Source: an uncultured Fretibacterium sp. | GTDB taxonomy: Bacteria > Synergistota > Synergistia > Synergistales > Aminobacteriaceae | Direction: 5' to 3' | NCBI RefSeq assembly: GCF_938030725.1 | Contig: NZ_CALHIQ010000092.1 | Location: 1-15,398, forward strand | Length of the DNA: 15,398 nt | Part shown: positions 5,072-12,066 of the stretch, piece after piece | Layout: each line of letters starts with the position of its first letter | Numbering within the stretch: the first letter of the stretch is position 1 | Notes under the pieces: generated by a model | The model's database searches: none | Told to the model about the DNA's origin: nothing | Seen by the model: the letters and a program-made list of their open reading frames with translations, nothing else | Program-made: the position numbers and the translations under genes

Positions 5072-6382
5072 CTACATGCGAAGCAGGCTTCCGGCCTTTC
5101 CGCCGGACTTCTTCAGGATTCCGTCGTAGTGGCGCATCAGGAGCTGGGCCTCGATCTGGTTGATCGTGTCCAGGGCGACGCCCACCACGATCAGGACCGC
5201 CGTCCCGCCGAAGTAGAAGCTCCGGGTCCCCACGATGGAGGTCATCACGTTGGGGATGATGGCGACGATCGCCAGGAAGATGCCCCCCGCCATGGTGATG
5301 CGCTCCATCACGCGGCTGATGTAGTCCGACGTCGGCTGCCCCGGACGGATGCCCAGGATGAAGCCGCCGTACTTCTTCATGTTCGAGGCGATGTCCGTCG
5401 GGTTGAAGACCACCGCCGTGTAGAAGTAGGAGAAGAAGACGACCAGCACGACGTAGCAGAGCGTGTAGAAGGAGAATATCCTGCCCGCCGCAAAGAGGTC
5501 ACGGATAAAGGCCCCAACGGAACTGTCGCTGAAGAAGTTGGCGATGGTGTAGGGGAAGATCAGGATGGAGGAGGCGAAGATGATAGGGATGACCCCCGCC
5601 TGGTTGATCTTCAAGGGGATGAAGGTGCTCTGTCCGCCGTAGACCTTGTTTCCCACGACGCGCTTGGCGTACTGCACCGGAAGGCGGCGCTGCCCCTCCT
5701 GCAGCAGGATGCATCCCGCCACCACGACGATCATCAGCGCGAGCCCCGCAAGGAGCGCCAGGAAGTTCATCTCGCCGAGGCGCAGCATCGTCCCCACGCG
5801 GATGAAGGCCTCCGGAATACGAGCGACGATGCCGGCGAAGATCAGGAGGGAGATGCCGTTGCCGATCCCGTGGTCCGAGAGCTCCTCGCCCAGCCACATC
5901 ACCGCCAGGGACCCGGCCGTGAGGGTGGTGACGATCATGAAGGCGTCCCCCAGTGTGCCTGAGAATATCCCCTGGTTGCCGATCCACGCCGTCATGCCCA
6001 CGGCCTGCACGACCGCAAAGACGATCGAGCCGTACCGCGTCCACTGGATGAGCTTCTTGCGGCCGTCCGCGCTGTCCTTCTGCATCTTTTCCAGGGCGGG
6101 GAAGATCACCACGAGGAGCTGCATCACGATGCTCGAGTTGATGTAGGGTGCCACGCCAAGGGAGAAGATGCTGAACTGGCTCAGCGCGCCGCCGGAGAAG
6201 AGGTTCAGGAAGTCCATCACACCGCCCCCGACGCTGTTGAAGAGGTTCGCCATGGCGGCGGTGTCAACTCCCGGCGTTGGGATGTGAGCCCCAAGCCGGA
6301 AGATGAAGAGGATGCCGAGGGTGAAGAGGAGGCGTCTTTTCAGGTCAGGCAGTTTGAAGGCGTCGCCGAGAGACCCGAACAC
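5072..6382 (-). CDS. secY: Protein translocase subunit SecY
   Basis: SecY is the pore of the Sec translocon, moving unfolded proteins through or into the inner membrane with SecE, SecG and SecA. The 436 residues are the normal length with about ten membrane helices; the first is at roughly 16-34. Hallmarks are FSLGVAPYINSSI (73-85), DHGIGNGISLLIFAGI (170-185), NQAGVIPIIFASS (260-272) and the cytosolic loop FNPTDIASNMKKYGGFI (326-342) leading to GIRPG. The start codon is GTG, one base after the rplO TGA, with the SD GAGGTGATC lying inside the end of rplO. This is the only membrane protein of the cluster and the usual last gene of the spc operon. Confidence 0.98.
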   Translation of the reverse strand: MFGSLGDAFKLPDLKRRLLFTLGILFIFRLGAHIPTPGVDTAAMANLFNSVGGGVMDFLNLFSGGALSQFSIFSLGVAPYINSSIVMQLLVVIFPALEKMQKDSADGRKKLIQWTRYGSIVFAVVQAVGMTAWIGNQGIFSGTLGDAFMIVTTLTAGSLAVMWLGEELSDHGIGNGISLLIFAGIVARIPEAFIRVGTMLRLGEMNFLALLAGLALMIVVVAGCILLQEGQRRLPVQYAKRVVGNKVYGGQSTFIPLKINQAGVIPIIFASSILIFPYTIANFFSDSSVGAFIRDLFAAGRIFSFYTLCYVVLVVFFSYFYTAVVFNPTDIASNMKKYGGFILGIRPGQPTSDYISRVMERITMAGGIFLAIVAIIPNVMTSIVGTRSFYFGGTAVLIVVGVALDTINQIEAQLLMRHYDGILKKSGGKAGSLLRM

Positions 6383-6383
6383 G

Positions 6384-6830
6384 TCAGATCACCTCAGCCT
6401 TCCCGCCAGCCGCCTTGATCTTTTCCTCCGCACCCTTGCTGAAGGCGTTCGCCCTCACGGTGAGGGCCTTGTGCAAGTCCCCCTTCGCCAGAACCTTGAC
6501 GGGAAGGGAGGCGTCCGAGATCAGGCCCGCCCTCAGGAGGGTATCGGGAGTGACCTCCTGGCCGGCCTCGAACTTGTCCTCGATGGACCCGATGTTGACG
6601 ATGTGATAGGTCCGTGCAAAGCGGGCGTTGTTGAAGCCGCGCTTGGGCGTCCGCCTCACGAGGGGCATCTGGCCGCCCTCAAACCCCGGACGAACGCCGC
6701 CGCCCGTGCGCGCCTTGTGTCCCTTGTTGCCCTTGCCGGAGGTCTTGCCCGTCCCGCTGCCGATGCCCTGCCCCAGGCGCTTCGCCTTGGTGCGGGAGTT
6801 CGGTGCGGGCCTGAGATCATGAAGGTTCAT
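6384..6830 (-). CDS. rplO: 50S ribosomal protein L15
   Basis: L15 is a late-assembly protein of the large subunit with a long, Gly-rich N-terminal extension threading through 23S rRNA. The 148 residues fit the family. That extension is visible as GQGIGSGTGKTSGKGNKGHK (20-39), followed by ARTGGGVRPGFEGGQMPL (40-57). The globular C-terminal half has the usual lysine-rich strands and ends KAAGGKAEVI. The ATG at 6830 follows the SD GAGGAGG. Its end encodes the secY Shine-Dalgarno, and only one base separates its TGA from the secY GTG, so SecY synthesis is probably coupled to L15. Confidence 0.98.
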   Translation of the reverse strand: MNLHDLRPAPNSRTKAKRLGQGIGSGTGKTSGKGNKGHKARTGGGVRPGFEGGQMPLVRRTPKRGFNNARFARTYHIVNIGSIEDKFEAGQEVTPDTLLRAGLISDASLPVKVLAKGDLHKALTVRANAFSKGAEEKIKAAGGKAEVI

Positions 6831-6844
6831 ACCCGTCCTCCTCC

Positions 6845-7027
6845 TCAGTCTTCCACAGTCCAGACCACAAGGTGCCGGACGTGCTCAATCATGCCGCGGA
6901 TCTGCGGGGTGTCCTCGTGCTCCACCGTGGACTGCAACTTCTTGAAGCCAAGGGCCTTGATCGTCCGCTTCTGACGCTCCGCGAAACCGATGGCGCTCTT
7001 GACCCATTTGACCTTAATCTTAGCCAT
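6845..7027 (-). CDS. rpmD: 50S ribosomal protein L30
   Basis: L30 is a small alpha-beta protein of the large subunit, present in many but not all bacteria. From the ATG at 7027 it has 60 residues, the normal length. It starts MAKIKVKWVKSAIGFAERQK, has the family stretch IKALGFKKLQSTV, and ends with the helix IRGMIEHVRHLVVW. A reading starting two codons earlier at a TTG (7033) would put the start too close to AGGAGGG (7034-7040), which is spaced 6 bases from the ATG. The SD is fused with the rpsE TAG stop. Confidence 0.97.
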   Translation of the reverse strand: MAKIKVKWVKSAIGFAERQKRTIKALGFKKLQSTVEHEDTPQIRGMIEHVRHLVVWTVED

Positions 7028-7033
7028 GGTCAA

Positions 7034-7040
7034 CCCTCCT
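7034..7040 (-). promoter_or_regulatory. rpmD Shine-Dalgarno fused to the rpsE stop codon
   Basis: The minus strand reads TAGGAGGG, in which TAG (7039-7041) ends rpsE and AGGAGGG (7034-7040) is the rpmD ribosome binding site. The spacing decides in favour of the ATG at 7027 over the upstream TTG. Confidence 0.88.
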
Positions 7041-7560
7041 AATCCGCGGAGACGGACGCCGGCTCCGCCACCTTCTTGCCGCGAAGCTTATAGATCTCGT
7101 CCGCCGTCCGGGTCTCCTTGATCGCCTCAAGGGTGGCCCAGGCCACGTTGATGGAGTTGGAGGTCCGCCCCACCACCTTGGTGACGACGTCCTTCACCCC
7201 TCCGAGCTCCATGATGGCGCGCACCACTCCGCCCGCGATGACTCCCGTTCCGGCGGGTGCGGGCTTGAGGAGGACCTTCGCCGCGCCGAAGCACCCGGTG
7301 ACGGGGTGCGGCATCGTGTCGCCGTTCCTGCGGATGGCGACGAGCTCCTTGCTGGCCTTCTCGATCCCCTTGCGCACGGCCTCGGCGATCTCCTTGGCCT
7401 TGCCAATTCCAGCCCCGACGTAGCGGTCGCCGTCGCCCACCACCACGAGGACCGCGAACTTAAAGCGCTTTCCGCCCTTGACGACCTTGCTGACGCGATT
7501 TATGGCGACAACGCGCTCCTTGAGGTCCAGTGATTTAGCATCGATTCGCTTTTTGATCAT
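7039..7560 (-). CDS. rpsE: 30S ribosomal protein S5
   Basis: S5 lies at the mRNA entry side of the small subunit and affects decoding accuracy; mutations in its N-terminal loop give spectinomycin resistance in several bacteria. The 173 residues fit. The loop region is RVSKVVKGGKRF (22-33), followed by the double-stranded-RNA-binding-like fold with GAGIGKAKEIAEAVRKGI (49-66) and the C-terminal domain with LLKPAPAGTGVIAGG (97-111) and VGRTSNSINVAWA (130-142). The ATG at 7560 has AGG about 6 bases upstream and a stronger AGGAG a little further. It lies 21 bases after rplR. No unusual residue is seen in the spectinomycin loop. Confidence 0.98.
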   Translation of the reverse strand: MIKKRIDAKSLDLKERVVAINRVSKVVKGGKRFKFAVLVVVGDGDRYVGAGIGKAKEIAEAVRKGIEKASKELVAIRRNGDTMPHPVTGCFGAAKVLLKPAPAGTGVIAGGVVRAIMELGGVKDVVTKVVGRTSNSINVAWATLEAIKETRTADEIYKLRGKKVAEPASVSAD

Positions 7561-7581
7561 GTTCAGCCTGCTCTCCTGATC

Positions 7582-7947
7582 CTAAAACTTAAGGCCGGCC
7601 TCGCGCGCCGCGTCAGCCAGGGCTTTGACCTTGCCATGATACTGATGCCCGCCGCGATCAAAGACCACCGTTTCGATCCCCTTCGCCTTCGCGCGCTCCG
7701 CGGCCAGCCTGCCGACGACCTTGGCAGCCTCCACGTTGCAGGTCCCCTTGAGCTCACCCCTCAGGGACTTCTCAAGGGTGGAAACGGAGGCCAGAGTACG
7801 TCCCAGGTCGTCGTCGATGATCTGAACATAAAGGTGGTTCAGGCTGTGGAAAACGGCCATCCGCGGCTTCTCTGCCGTGCCGGCCAACGTGCGGCGCAGC
7901 CTCTCATGCCGCACAATGCGCATATCGTTTCTGCTTCGTTTTCTCAT
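7582..7947 (-). CDS. rplR: 50S ribosomal protein L18
   Basis: L18 binds 5S rRNA with L5 and joins it to the central protuberance of the large subunit. The 121 residues match. The basic N-terminus MRKRSRNDMRIVRHERLRR is followed by PRMAVFHSLNHLYVQIIDDD and the C-terminal hallmark VVFDRGGHQYHGKVKALADA. Typical family members have R-S-N where this protein has H-S-L-N, a minor change. The ATG at 7947 follows a GGAG SD about 9 bases away. The gene lies 16 bases after rplF, and its TAG is 21 bases before rpsE. Confidence 0.98.
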   Translation of the reverse strand: MRKRSRNDMRIVRHERLRRTLAGTAEKPRMAVFHSLNHLYVQIIDDDLGRTLASVSTLEKSLRGELKGTCNVEAAKVVGRLAAERAKAKGIETVVFDRGGHQYHGKVKALADAAREAGLKF

Positions 7948-7963
7948 CTTCTGCGCTCCCTAG

Positions 7964-8503
7964 CTACTTCGCACCCGTTTTTCCGGCCTTGCGGATGATG
8001 TGCTCGTTCTCAAAGCGGATGCCCTTGCCGTGATAGGGCTCCGGCGGGCGATACTGACGCAGGAGCGCACAGGTCTGCCCCACCAGCTCCTTATCGATCC
8101 CCTTGACGACGATCTTGATCGGGTTCTCCACCACGATCTCGACGCCACTCGGAGGGGTGAACTCGACGTTATGCGAAAAGCCCAGGTTCATGACCAGCTT
8201 CTTGCCCTGCAGCTGAGCCCTCCAGCCGACGCCCACGATCTCCATCGTCCTCTGAAAGCCCTCGGTCACCCCGGTGACCATGTTCGCGATCAGGGCACGG
8301 GTCATGCCGTGCCACGCACAGGTCTGCTTGTCGTCGCCCGATCGGGTGACGTGCACCTTCTCGCCCTCAACGTCCACGGCGATGCCCGGCATCAGGGGCG
8401 CGAAGAGCTCGCCTTTGGGGCCCTTGACTGCGATCTTATCTCCCTTGACGGAGACCGCGGCTCCCTTGGGCAGGACCACCGCTTTTCGTCCAATACGAGA
8501 CAT
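7964..8503 (-). CDS. rplF: 50S ribosomal protein L6
   Basis: L6 lies near the sarcin-ricin loop and the GTPase-factor binding site of the large subunit. The 179 residues are two repeated domains, the usual structure. The N-terminus is MSRIGRKAVVLPKGAAVSV, the first domain contains VKGPKGEL, and the second ends with the signature PEPYHGKGIRFENEHIIRK. The ATG at 8503 is preceded by AAGGGGG, which overlaps the rpsH TAA stop, so the two genes share a stop-SD junction. It is followed by rplR after 16 bases. The order rpsH-rplF-rplR-rpsE is standard. Confidence 0.98.
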   Translation of the reverse strand: MSRIGRKAVVLPKGAAVSVKGDKIAVKGPKGELFAPLMPGIAVDVEGEKVHVTRSGDDKQTCAWHGMTRALIANMVTGVTEGFQRTMEIVGVGWRAQLQGKKLVMNLGFSHNVEFTPPSGVEIVVENPIKIVVKGIDKELVGQTCALLRQYRPPEPYHGKGIRFENEHIIRKAGKTGAK

Positions 8504-8515
8504 AGAGAAGCCCCC

Positions 8516-8920
8516 TTACCACACGTAGCACAGGACTTCGCCGCCGAGGCCCAGCTTCATGGCCTCGGTGCCGGTCTTGAGCCCCTGAGAGGTGGAGAGG
8601 ATCGCGAGCCCCAGGCCGCCCATGACGACCGGAAGCTTGTCCTTCCCCACGTAGAGGCGTCGGCCGGGCTTGCTGATGCGGCGCAGCCCCTGGATCACCC
8701 GCTCACGCTCCGGCCCGTAGGAGAGGAAGATGCGGATGGAGGCGTAGGGCTTCTTCGGATCGGTGATCGTCTTGACGTTCTTGATGTACCCCTCGTCCTT
8801 CAGGATCCTGGCGATGGCCAGTTTCATCTTGCTTGCGGGAACATCCACGCTTTCGCTGTAAATCATGTTCGCGTTGCGCACCCTCGTGAGCATATCCGCG
8901 ATAGGATCGTTAACGTACAT
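8516..8920 (-). CDS. rpsH: 30S ribosomal protein S8
   Basis: S8 is a primary binder of 16S rRNA helix 21 and organises the central domain. In E. coli it also represses the spc operon by binding the rplE leader. The 134 residues fit. The N-terminus has DPIADMLTRVRNANM, the middle has VPASKMKLAIARILKDEGYI, and the C-terminal hallmark is LAILSTSQGL followed by GLGGEVLCYVW. The ATG at 8920 follows the SD TAAGGGGGC. I could not recognise an S8-binding structure before rplE, but this needs RNA folding. The TAA overlaps the rplF Shine-Dalgarno. Confidence 0.98.
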   Translation of the reverse strand: MYVNDPIADMLTRVRNANMIYSESVDVPASKMKLAIARILKDEGYIKNVKTITDPKKPYASIRIFLSYGPERERVIQGLRRISKPGRRLYVGKDKLPVVMGGLGLAILSTSQGLKTGTEAMKLGLGGEVLCYVW

Positions 8921-8937
8921 TCCGTTGCCCCCTTAGG

Positions 8938-9123
8938 CTACCAGCTCGACTTGACAACGCCGGGTATTCTGCCCTCGCGGGCAAGCTTGCGGAAGCAGCA
9001 GCGGCACATATCAAACATGCGCATATATCCGTGGATTCTGCCGCAGAGCGGGCAGCGGTTGTGCTGCCGAACCTCAAACTTGGGGGGCAGCTTTGCCTTG
9101 TACTTCAACGCTTTCCTTGCCAT
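8938..9123 (-). CDS. rpsZ: 30S ribosomal protein S14, zinc-binding type Z
   Basis: S14 packs in the head of the small subunit near S3 and S19. This is the short, 61-residue zinc form, unlike the roughly 100-residue E. coli version. The ligands are C24, C27, C40 and C43 in the pattern CPLC and CRCC, and the protein ends GRIPGVVKSSW, the usual tail. From the ATG at 9123 it starts MARKALKYKAKLPPKFEVRQ, matching the family. Longer readings starting at 9186 run into rplE and add residues unlike S14. A GAGGGGG lies some 11-14 bases upstream as SD. The gene sits between rplE and rpsH, the normal position of rpsN. Some authors call this form rpsN. Confidence 0.97.
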   Translation of the reverse strand: MARKALKYKAKLPPKFEVRQHNRCPLCGRIHGYMRMFDMCRCCFRKLAREGRIPGVVKSSW

Positions 9124-9142
9124 TTCAGATCGTGCCCCCTCT

Positions 9143-9688
9143 TTAGCGGTTGTTGAAGGGCATTCCCATGCCCTTGAGGAGCGCATGGGCCTCCTCGTCC
9201 GTGGACGCGCTCGTTACGATGGAAACGTTCATGCCCCTTGAGCGGATCACCTTGTCGTAGCTGATCTCCGGAAAGATCAGCTGCTCCCGAAGGCCGAGGT
9301 TGTAATTGCCGCGCCCGTCAAAGCCCCTGCGGGAAACCCCCTGGAAGTCCTTGATGCTGGGCAGCGCGAGGGAGATGAGGCGGTCCAGGAACTCCCACAT
9401 GCGATTTCCCCTGAGCGTCACCGAGCAGGCCACGGGCATCCCCTCGCGGACCTTGAAGCCCGCAACGGACTTCTTGGCGCGCTTCAGGAGGGGCTGCTGG
9501 CCCGTGATGGCGCGGAGCTCCGCAATGGCGGCATCCATGAACTTGATGTCCAGCTTCGCGTCGCCCACCCCGATGTTCACGACGACCTTCTCGACCCTGG
9601 GGAGCTGCATGACGTTCTTGTATCCAAACTCCTTAAGCAGGGCGGGAGAGATCTCCTTCTTGTATTTTTCCAACATGCGCGGAACCAT
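9143..9688 (-). CDS. rplE: 50S ribosomal protein L5
   Basis: L5 binds 5S rRNA and contacts P-site tRNA and S13 in the central protuberance. The 181 residues fit the family. The N-terminus MVPRMLEKYKKEISPALLKE is typical, followed by PRVEKVVVNIGVGDA, GQQPLLKRAKKSVAGFKVRE, and SIKDFQGVSRRGFDGRGNY; the C-terminus has DEEAHALLKGMGMPF. The ATG at 9688 is chosen over the Met four residues later because the SD GGAGGAG is correctly spaced to it. In E. coli the S8 repressor site overlaps the start of this gene; I see no obvious equivalent. It follows rplX after 17 bases. Confidence 0.98.
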   Translation of the reverse strand: MVPRMLEKYKKEISPALLKEFGYKNVMQLPRVEKVVVNIGVGDAKLDIKFMDAAIAELRAITGQQPLLKRAKKSVAGFKVREGMPVACSVTLRGNRMWEFLDRLISLALPSIKDFQGVSRRGFDGRGNYNLGLREQLIFPEISYDKVIRSRGMNVSIVTSASTDEEAHALLKGMGMPFNNR

Positions 9689-9705
9689 TTCTAACTCCTC
9701 CCCAC

Positions 9706-10029
9706 TCAGGCCTTGTCGATGATCTCACTGCACTTTTTGCAGACTCGAACCTTCTTGCCGCTCTCCAGGAAGGAGGAGCCCACGCGCACCGCTGCGCCGC
9801 AATGGGGACAGACCAGCATGACCTTCGAGGCGTAGATGGGCGCCTCCTGCTTGTGGATTCCGGACTGGGGGTTCTTCTGGGTCGGGCGCACGTGACGCGA
9901 AACCAGGTTCACGCCCTCCACCACCACCAGATCACAGTCCGGGATGCGGCGCAGGATCTTGCCCTCTTTCCCCTTGTCCTTGCCGGATATCACGCGCACC
10001 CGGTCGTTTTTCTTAAGCCTTACAGACAT
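9706..10029 (-). CDS. rplX: 50S ribosomal protein L24 with zinc-ribbon cysteines
   Basis: L24 starts large-subunit assembly by binding the 5' domain of 23S rRNA. The 107 residues carry a KOW motif at the N-terminus: RVRVISGKDKGKEGKILRR (10-28). The middle reads EGVNLVSRHVRPTQKNPQSG (38-57). A zinc-ribbon pair, C74/C77 (CPHC) and C97/C100 (CKKC), lies in the C-terminal part; this pair is found in many but not all bacterial L24. The ATG at 10029 is preceded by AGGAGG fused to the rplN TAG. The gene ends in TGA, 17 bases before rplE. Confidence 0.98.
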   Translation of the reverse strand: MSVRLKKNDRVRVISGKDKGKEGKILRRIPDCDLVVVEGVNLVSRHVRPTQKNPQSGIHKQEAPIYASKVMLVCPHCGAAVRVGSSFLESGKKVRVCKKCSEIIDKA

Positions 10030-10043
10030 AATGGCACAGCCTC

Positions 10044-10412
10044 CTAAACCACTTCAGGCGCAAGCGAGAGGATGCGCATGTACTTCTTGGCGCGCAGCTC
10101 TCTGCCGACGGGCCCGAAGATGCGCGTGCCCTTGGGCTCGCCGTTGGCGTCGATGATCACTGCCGCGTTGTCGTCGAAACGGACGTAGGAGCCGTCGCGG
10201 CGACGAACCTCCTTGCGGGTCCGAACGATCACGGCCTTGACGACCGATCCCTTCGCGATGTTGCTGTTGGGGATGGCCTCCCTCACCGAGGCGACGATGA
10301 CGTCGCCGATCGTGCCCCACTTGCGCTTGCTGCCTCCCATGACCTGAATGCAGAACAGCTTCCGCGCGCCCGAATTGTCAGCAACGTTCAGTACTGTCGT
10401 CAGCTGAATCAT
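10044..10412 (-). CDS. rplN: 50S ribosomal protein L14
   Basis: L14 forms intersubunit bridges near the factor-binding side of the large subunit and is the binding partner of the silencing factor RsfS. The 122 residues are the canonical length. It starts MIQLTTVLNVADNSGARKLF and contains GSKRKWGTIGDVIVASVREA, VVKAVIVRTRKEVRRRDGSY, and FDDNAAVIID; it ends RILSLAPEVV. The ATG at 10412 lies 3 bases after the rpsQ TAA, with the SD GGAG inside the last rpsQ codons. It is classically the first gene of the spc operon. No promoter or terminator is visible at the rpsQ-rplN junction, so S10 and spc genes are probably one transcript. Confidence 0.98.
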   Translation of the reverse strand: MIQLTTVLNVADNSGARKLFCIQVMGGSKRKWGTIGDVIVASVREAIPNSNIAKGSVVKAVIVRTRKEVRRRDGSYVRFDDNAAVIIDANGEPKGTRIFGPVGRELRAKKYMRILSLAPEVV

Positions 10413-10415
10413 AAG

Positions 10416-10718
10416 TTACTCCTCTCCGGGCGTATCAGAATCGAAGACGGGAGCACGCCGCGTGACCTCAACCAGTTCCCATCTCTTCGTCTTGCTCAGG
10501 GGCCGGGTTTCGCGAATGCGAACCTCGTCGCCCACCCGGCAGGTGTTCTCCGCGTCGTGCGCCACGTACTTCTTCGCGCGGCGGATCCGCTTCCCGTAGA
10601 GAGGGTGCTCCGCGAGGCGGGAAACCTTAACCACAACCGTCTTGTCCATCTTGTTGCTCACGACAATTCCCACGCGGACCTTGCGGTGCACGGGAGCTGT
10701 CTCCTTATAAGGCTCCAT
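10416..10718 (-). CDS. rpsQ: 30S ribosomal protein S17
   Basis: S17 is an OB-fold protein that binds the 5' domain of 16S rRNA early in assembly. The 100 residues include a slightly longer N- and C-terminus than the roughly 84-residue E. coli protein. The core has RVGIVVSNKMDKTVVVKVSR, then HPLYGKRIRRAKKYVAHD and GDEVRIRETRPLSKTKRWEL, all hallmarks. The C-terminal tail DSDTPGEE is acidic, and its last codons GGA GAG GAG serve as SD for rplN. The ATG at 10718 is preceded at a 9-base gap by AGGAGG, which encodes the last two Arg of rpmC. Confidence 0.97.
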   Translation of the reverse strand: MEPYKETAPVHRKVRVGIVVSNKMDKTVVVKVSRLAEHPLYGKRIRRAKKYVAHDAENTCRVGDEVRIRETRPLSKTKRWELVEVTRRAPVFDSDTPGEE

Positions 10719-10724
10719 GGAAAC

Positions 10725-10940
10725 CTACCTCCTGGCGGCATCTGAGGCCATCGCCTGGCGTTTTTCCCCCGCGATGGTCAGCACTCTGGCTATAGTCTTG
10801 CGAACGTCACGGATGCGGCTCGTGTTCTTGAGCTGCCCGACTGCGTTCTGAAAACGAAGGTTGAAGAGCTCCTCCTTGTACTGGCTGTACTTCTCCTGAA
10901 GCTCATCCAGCGTGAGTTCGCGAAGTTTCGTCGCATCCAT
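10725..10940 (-). CDS. rpmC: 50S ribosomal protein L29
   Basis: L29 is a small helical protein at the tunnel exit, next to L23, where nascent-chain factors dock. The 71 residues start MDATKLRELTLDELQEKYSQ and have the conserved stretch LFNLRFQNAVGQLKNTSRIR, then VRKTIARVLTI. Its last two residues are Arg-Arg, encoded AGG AGG before TAG, which form the rpsQ Shine-Dalgarno. The ATG overlaps the rplP TGA by one base (TGATG), a typical coupling arrangement. Confidence 0.98.
   Translation of the reverse strand: MDATKLRELTLDELQEKYSQYKEELFNLRFQNAVGQLKNTSRIRDVRKTIARVLTIAGEKRQAMASDAARR
10728..10733 (-). promoter_or_regulatory. rpsQ Shine-Dalgarno embedded in the rpmC C-terminal codons
   Basis: AGGAGG on the minus strand is both the Arg-Arg end of rpmC and the rpsQ ribosome binding site, 9 bases before the ATG at 10718. 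It repeats the arrangement seen between rpmJ and rpsM. Confidence 0.85.
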
Positions 10941-11365
10941 CAGTTTTCACCACCCATGCCTTCCCGTGATACAATGCGCACCTTTACGGGCAGTTTGTGC
11001 GAGGCCGTTCTGAAGGCTTCCGCCGCGAGCTCAGGAGAGATCCCTGAGAACTCGAAGAGCACGCGGCCCCGCTTGACGGCAGCAACCCAGAACTCAGGAG
11101 CGCCCTTTCCCTTTCCCATACGGGTTTCGAGGGGCTTCTTCGTGTAGGGGCGATCCGGAAAAACCCGAATCCATATCTTGCCGCCCTTCTTCATCTTTCG
11201 GGAGATGGCGACGCGCGTCGCCTCGATCTGCCGCGCTGTAAGCCACACGTTCTCAAGCGCCTGAATCCCCCAGTCGCCAAAGGCGATCGTGGTGCCTCCC
11301 TTGGAGACGCCGCGCAGCGGGGACCTGTGCGACTTACGGTATTTGACTCTGCTGGGCATAAGCAT
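10940..11365 (-). CDS. rplP: 50S ribosomal protein L16
   Basis: L16 lies near the A-site tRNA and is needed late in large-subunit assembly. The 141 residues fit. The N-terminus MLMPSRVKYRKSHR is typical of the family, which supports the ATG at 11365 rather than the Met at codon 3. The middle contains IQALENVWLTARQIEATRVA, KGGKIWIRVFPDRPYTKKPL, ETRMGKGKGAPEFWVA, and the C-terminal AFRTASHKLPVKVRIVSRE. The SD is GGGGG about 9 bases upstream, overlapping the rpsC TAG region. The TGA shares one base with the rpmC ATG. Confidence 0.98.
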   Translation of the reverse strand: MLMPSRVKYRKSHRSPLRGVSKGGTTIAFGDWGIQALENVWLTARQIEATRVAISRKMKKGGKIWIRVFPDRPYTKKPLETRMGKGKGAPEFWVAAVKRGRVLFEFSGISPELAAEAFRTASHKLPVKVRIVSREGMGGEN

Positions 11366-11371
11366 AAAGAA

Positions 11372-12052
11372 CTACCCCCTTGCCTTGTCGCGATCGCGGC
11401 GCGACCCGCGCATCATCATGGGACGCTCGTGCTCGCGGTCGCGGTAGATCCAGATCTTGCAGCCGATCACGCCGTACATCGTCCGGGCCTCGGCGAAGCC
11501 GTAATCGATGTCCGCCTTGATCGTGGAGAGAGGAAGACGCCCCTCGTTGTACCACTCCGTGCGCGCGATCTCCGCGCCGCCAAGGCGCCCCGCCACTTGG
11601 GCCTTGATCCCAAGGACGCCCGCCTTCGTCGCCCGGAAGATGGCCTGCTTCATGGCCCTGCGGAAGGAAACGCGGCGCTCCAGGGCGGAGGCGATGCTCT
11701 CCGAAACCAGCTGAGCCTCCACGTCGGGGTTCTTCAACTCATGGACGTTCACCATCACCTTGCCGCCGGTCATGGCCTGAAGCTCGTCCTTGATCGTCTG
11801 GATCTCCGTGCCGCCCTTGCCGATCACGACGCCGGGACGTGCCGTCCAGATCGTGAAACGAATCACGTGCCCCACGCGCTCGATCTCGACGCGGGAGATG
11901 GCAGCCCCCTCCCACTTCTTCATGATCCAGTCATGAAGCCTGAGGTCCTCATGGAGCTTTGCAGCGTACTCCTTGCGCCCCGCGTACCATTTGGACTGCC
12001 AGTCCGAGGCGACACCAAGCCTGTATCCTACGGGATGAACCTTCTGTCCCAC
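11372..12052 (-). CDS. rpsC: 30S ribosomal protein S3
   Basis: S3 forms part of the mRNA entry channel and contributes to helicase activity on mRNA. The 226 residues fit. The N-terminus is MGQKVHPVGYRLGVASDWQS. The KH domain contains the GxxG loop in VIGKGGTEIQTIKDEL (76-91), and the C-terminal domain has GLGIK-like VLGIKAQVAGRLGGAEIAR, STIKADIDYGFAEARTMYG, and VIGCKIWIYRD. The tail is Arg-rich (MMMRGSRRDRDKARG). The start codon is GTG at 12052, with the SD AGGAGGG fused to the rplV TAG stop. It ends in TAG, 6 bases before rplP. Confidence 0.98.
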   Translation of the reverse strand: MGQKVHPVGYRLGVASDWQSKWYAGRKEYAAKLHEDLRLHDWIMKKWEGAAISRVEIERVGHVIRFTIWTARPGVVIGKGGTEIQTIKDELQAMTGGKVMVNVHELKNPDVEAQLVSESIASALERRVSFRRAMKQAIFRATKAGVLGIKAQVAGRLGGAEIARTEWYNEGRLPLSTIKADIDYGFAEARTMYGVIGCKIWIYRDREHERPMMMRGSRRDRDKARG

Positions 12053-12059
12053 GAATAAA

Positions 12060-12066
12060 CCCTCCT
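12060..12066 (-). promoter_or_regulatory. rpsC Shine-Dalgarno fused to the rplV stop codon
   Basis: TAGGAGGG on the minus strand ends rplV with TAG (12065-12067) and provides AGGAGGG as the rpsC binding site, 7 bases before the GTG at 12052. It supports GTG as the true start. Confidence 0.88.

Noticed and set aside
4637..5962. A 441-codon open frame on the plus strand opposite adk and secY
   Set aside because: It is a composition shadow, with low-complexity charged residues (many Asp, Glu, His) that mirror hydrophobic SecY codons. There is no domain or plausible start context.
9124..9186. An N-terminal extension of the S14 gene starting at 9186
   Set aside because: It overlaps the end of rplE and adds residues absent from the 61-residue zinc-type S14 family.
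8000..9241. A 413-codon open frame on the plus strand opposite rplF, rpsH and rpsN
   Set aside because: It crosses several conserved ribosomal genes and their junctions, and its protein resembles no family. It is an antisense shadow.
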